Origin: Acidobacteriota bacterium
GTDB taxonomy: Bacteria; Acidobacteriota; Terriglobia; Terriglobales; Acidobacteriaceae
Direction of reading: 5' to 3'
Length of the DNA: 64,000 bases
Assembly (NCBI GenBank): GCA_021792135.1
Contig: JAJYVF010000007.1
Coordinates: 108,029-172,028, forward strand
Of this stretch, positions 35,137-42,912 are shown piece after piece. A program made the position numbers and the translations under genes. Under the pieces are notes generated by a model. It saw nothing but the letters and a program-made list of their open reading frames with translations. It was not told the DNA's origin and searched no databases. Positions within the stretch are counted from its first letter, which is position 1. Each line of letters opens with the position of its first letter.

Positions 35137-37985
35137 AGAGAGCGAGTGCTTGCGGTGTGTGCGCGGTAACGGTGTTGCTGATGGCTCAATGCGCGTGGAC
35201 GCAGGCGGGCCCCGCAGCGACATTGCATGGAGTGGTGCGCGACGAGAACGGTGGAGCGATTCCCGGCGCGCGCGTGACGGCTGACTGCGGTCGCGGGCAT
35301 CTGGCGGATACAACCACCAAAGACGACGGAAGCTATCTGCTGGAGATACCGGAGGGCGTGAAATGTACGGTGCGCGCCGCCGCGGAGAACTTTGCTCCCA
35401 GCCGAAATGTGGAACGTACGCTGCCTGCAACTCGTACAGCGGATTTTACGCTGAAGGTGCAGGCGGCCCCTCAGGCGGTCGTCGTGAATGCGAAGGATGA
35501 GCCGCTGATTAGTGCCGAACCGGACACAAACGTGGGCGCGATTGTGCTGGGGGAGGAGGACCTGGAATCTCTGCCGGACGATCCGGATGATCTGATGGAG
35601 GATCTGTTGGCCATGGCAGGGCCATCTCCGTCGGGTGGAGTGCAGCTGTACACCGATGGATTTACCGGGAGCAAGCTGCCCCCGAAGGCTGCCATCCGGG
35701 AAATCAGGATCAATCAAAATCCGTACTCCGCACAGTATGACCACGTGGGGCTGGGCCGGATCGAGGTCCTGACTAAGCCGGGAACCGATCCCGTGCATGG
35801 CGAGCTTGCATATCGCATCAACGACGCGGTCCTGGATTCGCGCAATCCGTTTGCGACGGTACCGGCGCCCTATCGCTCGCAACTGGTTGCAGGAAGCCTG
35901 GGCGGTCCACTGGCGCAGACGCTCTCGTATTTTCTCGACTTTCAGGATCGTATTGCGACCGATAACGCGGTCGTGAATGCTCAGGTGCTGGGCCCCGCGC
36001 TCGGGCCGGTGCCGATGAGCCAAACGCTCCTGGTGCCACGGCAGAACCTGATTGCCGGTGGCCGGTTGGATTTTCAGGCGACGGCCAATACGGCCCTCAC
36101 AGCGCGATTTGAGTACACGCGCGACAGCGCGAATGGCTCCGGGACCGGTGGATTCCTGCTGGGAACGACGGGGTACGACTCGGCAGCGCATTCAGTGAAT
36201 GCACAGTTTTCGGCGACAACGGTGTTGAATCGACAGATGACGAATGACCTGCGCTTCGAGTACCTGGGACAGAATCTGGCGCAGAATCCGTTGAGCACAG
36301 CACCTGCTGTTGAAGTGCTCAACTCCTTCACCGGCGGTGGCGCCGTGGATGGCAATTTCAGACAGAACCAGTCGCTCTATGAGACTCAGGACTACGTGTC
36401 GCGGGTCAAGGGCGCGCACACGTTCGTGCTGGGCGAGCAGTCGCGGTTTACTTCGTTCCAGAATGCGGCACCCGTGAACTTCAATGGCCAGTTCGTCTTC
36501 TCCGGGGGCGTTGCGCCGGTGCTTGGTTCGAACAACCAACCGCTTACCGGGCCGGCGGGAGCCCCATTGACAGGAAGCATCTCGTCAATCCAACGCTACC
36601 AGAGGACGGTTATGCTTGAGACATTGGGCATGACACCTGCGGAGATCCGTGCGCTGGGAGGCGGAGCTTCACAATACACAATGGCGACGGGGACGCCCTC
36701 GTCAGGCGTCATGCAGTTCGATTTTGGCGCATTTGCACAGGACGACTGGAGGGTGAGTCACCGGCTAACGCTCAGTGCGGGCGTGCGCTGGGAGGGCCAG
36801 AGCACCATTCACCGCTGGACAGATATAGGTCCACGCCTCGGCATAGCGTGGATGCCGGGAGGACGGCACAGCAACACCGTAATCCGTGCCGGCAGTGGAA
36901 TCTTCTTTGAGCGATTCCTGCCGCAGTACTACGTCAACACCCTTCGCTATAACGGTGTAACGCAGCAGCAGTATGTGGTGGCGAATCCTGATTTCTATTT
37001 GACGGCACCACCGATCAGCACGCTTGTGGGTCGGGGCGCCCCTCAGACAATCGAGACTATCTCGCCCACCCTTCGCTCACCGTACCTTATTCAATCCTCG
37101 GTGTCGATCGAAAGGAAACTACCGGACCTGATGGTTGGCGGCGTGACAGTCGCGAACACACTTGGCAGACATCTTCTCTACTCCGCGAATGTAGCGCACA
37201 ACCCTGCAGCGGGGAACAATTACCAGTACCAGTCCGAGGGCCGTTTGAACGAAACCCAGGTGACCGTCTCGTTGCGCCGCAAGTACCACAACGGCCTCGC
37301 GCTGTTTGGAGACTATACATGGACTCACGCCCGCGACAACACAGATGGGCCTTCCATGTTTCCGGTGAACCAGAATGACCTTGCGGCCGAGTATGGTCGC
37401 GCGGCGGCCGACATTCACCATTATGCGGTGGTGAACGCGACCCTGCCAGGAATGCTGGGGACGACAATTCGTCCATATTTCATCATCCGCTCGGGTGCGC
37501 CCTTCAACATCACCACAGGGCATGACAATAATGGCGACTCGATCTACAATGACAGGCCTGGATTTGCAGCGGACGCGACAAAACCGGGCGTGGTTAGAAC
37601 CCCGTATGGGTTGCTGGATCCATCGCCGACTTCGGGCGAAACGATCCTCCCGCGGAATTACGGCCAAGGGCCCGCGTTCGCGGAGATAAATCTGCGCATC
37701 AGCCGCGCTTTCGCCCTTCACCACACGGGACAGGAGGGGGGAGCTCCGCCTGCACTCATCGGTCCCACATGGTTTTACATTCCGCACACCCCAACTGGCC
37801 CGCATGTGACATTGAGCGCGACGGCACGCAATCTGATGAACCGCGATAATCGCGGGCTGCCAACGGGAAACATAAGCTCTCCGTTCTTTGACCATTCCAA
37901 CACGCTCTCATCTGCGACGGATCCGACGCTGGCTTCCTATGGAAACAACCGCCGAATCCAGCTCGAAGTGCGCTTCAGCTTCTGA
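35133..37985 (+). CDS. Oar-like TonB-dependent outer-membrane receptor with carboxypeptidase-regulatory domain
   Basis: From ATG 35133 the protein has 950 residues. A signal peptide (ASACGVCAVTVLLMAQCAWT) is followed by a carboxypeptidase-regulatory-like beta domain (about residues 30-110: TLHGVVRDENGGAIPGARVT and an FTLKVQAAPQAVVV stretch), a plug domain (IREIRINQNPYSAQYDHVGL, GRIEVLTKPG) and a long beta barrel ending in LEVRFSF, with the terminal Phe of outer-membrane barrels. Oar-like receptors are greatly expanded in Acidobacteriota; they probably import or secrete large substrates using TonB energy. The start overlaps the epimerase stop as ATGA, so it is the last gene of the glycan operon, an unusual place for such a receptor. 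No strong terminator follows. Confidence 0.9.
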   Translation: MKRASACGVCAVTVLLMAQCAWTQAGPAATLHGVVRDENGGAIPGARVTADCGRGHLADTTTKDDGSYLLEIPEGVKCTVRAAAENFAPSRNVERTLPATRTADFTLKVQAAPQAVVVNAKDEPLISAEPDTNVGAIVLGEEDLESLPDDPDDLMEDLLAMAGPSPSGGVQLYTDGFTGSKLPPKAAIREIRINQNPYSAQYDHVGLGRIEVLTKPGTDPVHGELAYRINDAVLDSRNPFATVPAPYRSQLVAGSLGGPLAQTLSYFLDFQDRIATDNAVVNAQVLGPALGPVPMSQTLLVPRQNLIAGGRLDFQATANTALTARFEYTRDSANGSGTGGFLLGTTGYDSAAHSVNAQFSATTVLNRQMTNDLRFEYLGQNLAQNPLSTAPAVEVLNSFTGGGAVDGNFRQNQSLYETQDYVSRVKGAHTFVLGEQSRFTSFQNAAPVNFNGQFVFSGGVAPVLGSNNQPLTGPAGAPLTGSISSIQRYQRTVMLETLGMTPAEIRALGGGASQYTMATGTPSSGVMQFDFGAFAQDDWRVSHRLTLSAGVRWEGQSTIHRWTDIGPRLGIAWMPGGRHSNTVIRAGSGIFFERFLPQYYVNTLRYNGVTQQQYVVANPDFYLTAPPISTLVGRGAPQTIETISPTLRSPYLIQSSVSIERKLPDLMVGGVTVANTLGRHLLYSANVAHNPAAGNNYQYQSEGRLNETQVTVSLRRKYHNGLALFGDYTWTHARDNTDGPSMFPVNQNDLAAEYGRAAADIHHYAVVNATLPGMLGTTIRPYFIIRSGAPFNITTGHDNNGDSIYNDRPGFAADATKPGVVRTPYGLLDPSPTSGETILPRNYGQGPAFAEINLRISRAFALHHTGQEGGAPPALIGPTWFYIPHTPTGPHVTLSATARNLMNRDNRGLPTGNISSPFFDHSNTLSSATDPTLASYGNNRRIQLEVRFSF

Positions 37986-37987
37986 GG

Positions 37988-38006
37988 CCGGCTGCGGCGT
38001 AGCCGG
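37988..38006 (+). terminator. Weak hairpin after the TonB receptor gene
   Basis: CCGGCT (37988-37993), a seven-base loop and AGCCGG (38001-38006) form a six-pair stem just after the stop at 37985. There is no T-run, so intrinsic termination is doubtful. Nothing else was recognised in the gene-free stretch 37986-38292, which lies between two convergent genes. Confidence 0.3.
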
Positions 38007-38292
38007 TGCTCACAGTGGAGCCGATAATGGCCTCTGTGCACCAGAAGCCGTAATAACACCGATATGAATGGGTCACAATCACCGGGGTCATAGCTGGCAG
38101 GTGGCTCGGCAATGCCGTGATCAGGGAAGAGTTCCTTCGCGAAGGGACTGCGGCGGCTGACTTCCTGCACCCCAATTGCGTCGTTGTCGGGCCCAGTAGC
38201 TTTCCAGCGCGCTCGACGTCATGCCGGAGAATCACTACTTACACCACGGACTGCTATGAGAACCACTCCGCGCAGAGCTCAGATGCGTGCCT

Positions 38293-38892
38293 TCATTTCC
38301 AGCCCCGTGGCAATGCGATGACGTACCGGTTCGCGTAGTCCAGAAAGACGAACTCCTTCATCTCACTGAGGCGCAGACCGGAAAACACAATCAGGCGCCT
38401 GTGTTCGCGCAACTCATCGAGGCTCGTGCCGTACGGCGTGGGGTCGATGGAAATATCGAATTCGCAATTGACCGTTCTCCCCGGCGGAATCAGGAGGGCG
38501 GGTTCCCATACCACCGAATCTACGTCTTTCATGCCCGGTTCCGGCTCATGCAGCGCCGCGTCGGCATCCTGCAGGGCTGGCTCGGACACGCTCGCCATCA
38601 GCACGCCCTTTGAAGGCGGCGGCAGCCGGTAAGCCCGGTTGGTCAGGTTCGTCAGGGCGTAGTGAAAGACCAGATGCACATCTTTCTCGGTCTTCTCGAT
38701 TGTGACGTCAGTGAACCTGGCGGTAATGGCCCGGCCATTCCATGATTCCTCAGGCCCGGAACGGAATGCATACCAAGCCAGAAGCGCGACCAGCAGCAGG
38801 GCCAGCCCCGCGAAGAACTTCACCTTCGGATTCTGCAGCTTTCCTCCGCGAGACGCCGTCACCCGGGGAGGATCATCTGATCGCCCATTCAT
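38293..38892 (-). CDS. Hypothetical membrane-anchored protein
   Basis: A 199-residue protein with a short charged N-terminus, one membrane segment at about residues 27-45 (FFAGLALLLVALLAWYAF) and a soluble remainder of about 150 residues that would be periplasmic. The soluble part has alternating hydrophobic residues (VHLVFHYALTNLTNRAYRLP, VNCEFDISIDPTPYG) suggesting a beta sandwich of about eight strands. I do not recognise a family. It lies alone between the glycan operon, which is convergent, and rplS. No partner or function can be inferred from the context. Confidence 0.68.
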   Translation of the reverse strand: MNGRSDDPPRVTASRGGKLQNPKVKFFAGLALLLVALLAWYAFRSGPEESWNGRAITARFTDVTIEKTEKDVHLVFHYALTNLTNRAYRLPPPSKGVLMASVSEPALQDADAALHEPEPGMKDVDSVVWEPALLIPPGRTVNCEFDISIDPTPYGTSLDELREHRRLIVFSGLRLSEMKEFVFLDYANRYVIALPRGWK

Positions 38893-39059
38893 GACGTCAC
38901 ATTACTCCCGAAAGGCATCGCAGGCTACCCATAGGTTCATTGAAGACGCATGGCCCCATCCTGGCGGAAAGCGCCCAAAATATCAGCGCCCCGGCCTGGA
39001 CTCCACCGGGGCACCGAGAACTTCTGTGCAGTGCGTAGTTTAAGCTCCGACCCGCAGCC

Positions 39060-39413
39060 TCAGGACCGCTCGATCTCCTTCAGTCGAGCCGCCTTGCCCC
39101 GCAGTCCACGCAGGTAGAAGAGCCGTGCGCGCCGCACCTTCGCCGACCGCACCCGCTCCACCTTGTCGATGACCTTGCTGTTGAAGGGGAAAATGCGCTC
39201 CACCCCCTGGCCGAAGCTCATCTTGCGCACGGTAAAGCTGCCCTGCGGGCCGTTCTTGCGGGCAATCACAACGCCCTCAAAAGCCTGAAGCCGTTCCTTA
39301 TCGCCTTCCTTGATCCTCACCTGGACCCGCACGGTATCGCCCGGGCCAAAGGGGGGCAGGTCGGTGCGGTTCAGTTTCTCGGCAAGGCGCTGCATCACTG
39401 GATGTGTCGACAT
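39060..39413 (-). CDS. rplS: 50S ribosomal protein L19
   Basis: A 117-residue protein with the complete L19 sequence pattern: [40 protein letters not shown] and a C-terminal [21 protein letters not shown]19 sits at the interface of the ribosomal subunits on the 50S side. The length is typical. The ATG at 39413 has an AGGAA ribosome site. In many bacteria rplS follows rpsP, rimM and trmD; those genes are absent here, so it is transcribed on its own. Upstream lies an esterase pseudogene in the same direction. Confidence 0.97.
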   Translation of the reverse strand: MSTHPVMQRLAEKLNRTDLPPFGPGDTVRVQVRIKEGDKERLQAFEGVVIARKNGPQGSFTVRKMSFGQGVERIFPFNSKVIDKVERVRSAKVRRARLFYLRGLRGKAARLKEIERS

Positions 39414-39443
39414 AACTGGTTCCTGAAGAGAAATTGAGAATCT

Positions 39444-39989
39444 TTAGTTTACAGGAAAACTCTCAGCGCTGCGCCAGAAGGCGATCGGACGGGTCCTGGA
39501 TATGCGGGGCACCGCGGGGTCCTCGTGCCACTGGATGGCGATGAAGGAGCCGATCCGGAAGATGACGCGTCTGAAGTCCTGCGGCCGCTACCAGGCGGCG
39601 TTGAAGGCGCAGATCCCGCCGGAACTGAGACCGGTGATGGCGTGGGAGCAGGCGTCGGTGAGCAGCCTGTAGCGCCGGGCGACGGCCGGGATGAGTCTGT
39701 CGTGCAGGAAGCGCGGATAGCGGTCGGAGACGGTACCGTATCCGGTGGAGCGCATCGGGGCCGCGAGAGTGCGGCCCCGCTTTCTGCCACAGGCTTCGAT
39801 AATGCGATACGTAGGCGTGCCGGGCGATCCGGAGATACCGCCGCGGCCGACGAAGATGCCGATGAGGACGGGGACCTTGTGGGCGGCGATGAGGTTGTCG
39901 AAGACGTTGAGCGCGGGGTGGTCGCCATCGCGGCGGACATAGCAGGAACTCCGGCTGTTGTCCGCGGGAGGGGGCAGGTATAACTCCCC
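39444..39989 (-). pseudogene. Broken enterochelin-esterase-like alpha/beta hydrolase
   Basis: Reading the minus strand in one frame gives a recognisable esterase (Fes/IroE-like, esterase D superfamily) with the blocks HPALNVFDNLIAAHKVPVLI and IGIFVG, then GTVSDRYPRFLHDRLIPAVA, and the nucleophile elbow ITGLSSGGICAFNAAW. Directly after AAW the frame meets an amber codon (TAG, 39590-39588), exactly where a Gln or Glu codon would be expected. Beyond it the frame continues with RPQDFRRVIFRIGSF and about 25 degenerate residues to a stop at 39446. The N-terminal third and the C-terminal His region of the family are missing, and the proline- and arginine-rich frames that overlap it are shadows. It is a decayed gene rather than a working enzyme. 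Confidence 0.72.
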
Positions 39990-40143
39990 TCGCCGCGTTG
40001 GCCCATTCTCCGAACGCCTCCTTATGAAACCGACGATGCGCTTGCAACCGTCGAAGCTGTGCCATGTCCCCTGGCTCGGTAGGCCAAAGATGTGCCCCTG
40101 GGAGCCTTCCGCGGTGCGGCGTCCGACCCGCTAAACTGGAATC

Positions 40144-40890
40144 ATGCTGCATCTGTTGCATCCGATACCGGCACACAGAATCCGCCTTGTTGTCTTCGAC
40201 CTGGACGGCACGCTGATCGATTCGCGGACTGACCTGACCAACTCAATCAATGCCATGCTGACGGAGTTTGGCCGGCAGCCGCTGCCCGAGGAGATCATCG
40301 CAACCTACATCGGCGACGGTGCCGGGATGCTGGTGCGGCGGGCGCTGGGCGACCCCGAGGACGAACCGCTGGTGGAGGGCGCGCTGGAGCACTTCCTGGC
40401 GCATTACCGCGACCACAAGCTGGACCACACGTGTGTCTATCCGGGAGTCTTCGACTCTCTCGATGCGATGAGGATCATGCCGGACGGGTCGGCACGCCAG
40501 ATGGCGGTGCTGACAAACAAGCCGGTGCGCGCGTCGGTGGAGATCTGCGATGGTCTGGGGCTGAGCCGATATATGTTTCGCATCTATGGCGGCAACAGCT
40601 TTGCCACGAAGAAGCCCGATCCGGAGGGACTGAATGCGATCATCCGCGAGGCAGGTGTCTCGCCCGGCGAAACGGTGATGATCGGCGACTCCAGCGTGGA
40701 TATTCTGACTGCGCGGCGCGCGGGAACCTGGGTTATTGGCTGTCGGTTTGGCTTGTCGTCGCACACCGTGGAGTCGATCCCGTCGGACTGCCTGGTGGAT
40801 GCGGCTTCGGAGTGGGCGGACGCCCTCTGGCTGGAAACAAGCCAGCCGGCCTCCTCAGAAGAGCTGAGGTCGGGAGTGACGGCGCGATGA
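40144..40890 (+). CDS. HAD-superfamily phosphatase, phosphoglycolate phosphatase-like
   Basis: A 248-residue HAD hydrolase. The nucleophile motif VFDLDGTLIDS has Asp19 and Asp21, motif II is in VLTNKP, motif III is a conserved Lys in FATKKPDPEG, and motif IV is MIGDSSVDILTAR. The four-helix cap between residues 30 and 100 is the type found in Gph-like phosphatases, which remove phosphate from 2-phosphoglycolate, a by-product of DNA repair and oxygenase reactions. Substrate in this family is hard to predict, so 'gph' is only a likely name. ATG at 40144 is taken as the start. It is a single gene, divergent from the esterase remnant and convergent with hfq. Confidence 0.85.
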   Translation: MLHLLHPIPAHRIRLVVFDLDGTLIDSRTDLTNSINAMLTEFGRQPLPEEIIATYIGDGAGMLVRRALGDPEDEPLVEGALEHFLAHYRDHKLDHTCVYPGVFDSLDAMRIMPDGSARQMAVLTNKPVRASVEICDGLGLSRYMFRIYGGNSFATKKPDPEGLNAIIREAGVSPGETVMIGDSSVDILTARRAGTWVIGCRFGLSSHTVESIPSDCLVDAASEWADALWLETSQPASSEELRSGVTAR

Positions 40891-40964
40891 GCAGACCCGC
40901 ACGGCGACCGTCTGGGCGGATGACTCGATGGCCGCTGGCCGATTTGCCTGCCACGTGACGCTGG

Positions 40965-41516
40965 CTAGGGCTGGTTTTCGCCTGCTTTGTACAGATACTT
41001 GATGCTGGATTTATAGATCAGCATACGGCTGTGGCCGCCGTTGTCGCCGCCGCGCAGGCCGTTGCCGCGAACGCCGGACGAAGAAGAACAGCGCACCTTG
41101 ACAGCGTTGCGATCATACCACTCGATGCAGCCTTCGATTTTCTCGCCGTCCTCCAGCACGAAGACCATGGGAGTCTGCGTTTGCATCTGCTTCTGAAAAT
41201 AGAACGACTCGGCGTGACTGCTCTCCTGGACGGAAGCGGCGGTCACGTTCTGGGGGCGCCAGAACGGAGCCGATTCGTCGCGGCGTTCCAGAGGCCGGTT
41301 GCGCAGTGCGCGGGCCGGAAGAGTCGGCCGGATGAGCTTGCGCGGCCCCAGGATGTTGAGTCCGCGCGGCTCGGCAGGAGCAACCTCCCCGGGCGCTGCT
41401 GCAGGAGCGGTGACGACCGCCCCAAGCGCGGACGCAGCCCGCTGCAGCAGATTCTTGGTCACGGGCGCACGCAGCGTGCGCACCGCGGAGGCAGGCAATT
41501 GGGACATTGGACCCAT
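40965..41516 (-). CDS. hfq: Hfq-type RNA chaperone with long N-terminal extension
   Basis: A 183-residue protein. The last 75 residues have an Hfq/Sm pattern: FYFQKQMQTQTPMVFVLEDG, the Sm1-like KIEGCIEWYDRNAVKVR and the Sm2-like end RMLIYKSSIKYLYKAG, which parallels YKHAIS in classical Hfq. Hfq forms a hexameric ring that pairs small RNAs with mRNAs. Two things are odd: an N-terminal extension of about 105 residues, rich in Ala, Pro and Arg, and a 20-residue Ser/Gly-rich insert between the two Sm motifs. Acidobacterial Hfq proteins with an extended N-terminus are expected but not well studied. ATG at 41516 has AAAGGA two bases before the start. It is followed at a distance by holB upstream on the same strand. 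Confidence 0.72.
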   Translation of the reverse strand: MGPMSQLPASAVRTLRAPVTKNLLQRAASALGAVVTAPAAAPGEVAPAEPRGLNILGPRKLIRPTLPARALRNRPLERRDESAPFWRPQNVTAASVQESSHAESFYFQKQMQTQTPMVFVLEDGEKIEGCIEWYDRNAVKVRCSSSSGVRGNGLRGGDNGGHSRMLIYKSSIKYLYKAGENQP

Positions 41517-41640
41517 AATCCTTTACGGACAAAGATGCCTATGTGATGCGAAAAAGCGAGGCTGCGTCGCATGGTGCTTATAAATTCAGTGAAGTCGCTG
41601 ACGAGCATCGTATCCTGGAGATGCTGTGGGAATCCACCAG

Positions 41641-42735
41641 TCAGGAGCTGAGCTGCGCGGCGAAGCTGTCCAGCGCCAGCGAACGCAGCAGGTTGCGGCG
41701 CAGGCCGGATTCCACACCACGCAGGCCGCGCGCAGCGGCTTCGATCCAGTCAAAACTGACTGCGGAAGCCATCGAGGCGAGTTCCTTCTGGAGGTCCACG
41801 TTGCGCACCAGCGCGGGGCTTCCTCCCTTGAGCAGCAGCAGGTCTTCAAGCAGAGAAGCGGCTGCACGCAGCAGGGCTTCGGTCTTCTCCTGACCCTCCG
41901 CTCCGGCGCGGTAGCTCTCTGTCACGCGGAAGAGCGAGGAGTAGTCCCCTTCCCCGATGGAATTGCGCAGGAGCACAAGCGCGTCGCTGCGGCTCGCGAG
42001 CCATGCGGCCAGATCGAAGCCGAGCGCCCGGCCAACGGCGCCTTCGGCGAGACGGGCGATGAGGGTGCGCTCCGCGGGCTTCAGCTCCGGGCGGCGCTCA
42101 GCCAGAAGGCACTCCAGCTGATCGAGGGGAATGGCGCCGAGGCGGAAGATGCCGGCGCGGGAACGGATGGTGGGCAGCAGCTCACCGGAATTCTCGGCGA
42201 GCAGAAAGATGCTGGCGTGCGCAGGCGGCTCCTCCAGCACTTTGAGCAGGGAATTGGCAGCCTCCTTCATGAAGGCCGCGCTGGTGAAGATGAACATGGA
42301 GCGGCGCGCCTCGGCGGGGAGGCGATAGATTTCGCGCATGAGGAAGCGGACCTGGCCGATCTTGATGAGAAGCTGTGGCGGGTCGGGGGGAATCACCAGG
42401 ACGTCGGGATGCGTCTGGATGAGGATGCGCGTATCGCGCTTGTCGGCGTCACGCATTTCCTCGCGAGCAGCCACGGCTTCCGCTACGCGAGCGTCGAGGT
42501 CGGCCGCTTCGCCGATGCGCCGGCAGCTGGAGCAAACCCCGCAGAGATCGGGCAGGCCGTCGGATTCCCGCGGATCGAGGCAGTTCGCCGCCTGCGCCAG
42601 CATCACAGCCAGGGTGTACTTGCCGACTCCGCGAGGACCAGTGAGGATGAGCGCGTGCGGCAGACGTCCGGCAGCCAGCCCTTCGCGCAGGTGGCGCACC
42701 GTCCCTTCGTTGCCGAGAAAATCGCGAAAGCCCAC
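41641..42735 (-). CDS. holB: DNA polymerase III clamp-loader delta' subunit
   Basis: A 364-residue AAA+ protein. It begins FRDFLGNEGTVRHLREGLAA, followed by GRLPHALILTGPRGVGKYTL with Walker A GPRGVGKYT at about residues 34-42, a four-cysteine zinc site (CLDPRESDGLPDLCGVCSSC), and the LLKVLEEPP motif that marks clamp-loader subunits. The delta' subunit works in the clamp-loader complex that puts the sliding clamp onto primed DNA. The Walker A has a Tyr in place of the more usual Thr or Ser after Lys, so ATP binding may be weak, as in several delta' proteins. It lies between hfq (124 bases downstream) and a divergent oxidoreductase. Confidence 0.9.
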   Translation of the reverse strand: MGFRDFLGNEGTVRHLREGLAAGRLPHALILTGPRGVGKYTLAVMLAQAANCLDPRESDGLPDLCGVCSSCRRIGEAADLDARVAEAVAAREEMRDADKRDTRILIQTHPDVLVIPPDPPQLLIKIGQVRFLMREIYRLPAEARRSMFIFTSAAFMKEAANSLLKVLEEPPAHASIFLLAENSGELLPTIRSRAGIFRLGAIPLDQLECLLAERRPELKPAERTLIARLAEGAVGRALGFDLAAWLASRSDALVLLRNSIGEGDYSSLFRVTESYRAGAEGQEKTEALLRAAASLLEDLLLLKGGSPALVRNVDLQKELASMASAVSFDWIEAAARGLRGVESGLRRNLLRSLALDSFAAQLSS

Positions 42736-42912
42736 GGCTCAAGAGTACAGGAGGCACTGCCGCTCCAGGGAGCAATGTCGGGCACGGTTTGGTTGCCGGG
42801 CAAGCACAGCGGAAGGCTCGCCTGATCCCTCGCCGGCCCGCCTCAGGCCTGCGGACGCGATGCGGCTTTCGCATTTCCCTGCCTGCGTGGATACTGGCAG
42901 GAACGCTGCCGT

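Noticed and set aside
39463..40176. Overlapping minus-strand frames of 237 and 185 residues next to rplS
   Set aside because: They are Arg/Pro/Ser-rich shadows; only the third frame shows an esterase, and that one is broken.
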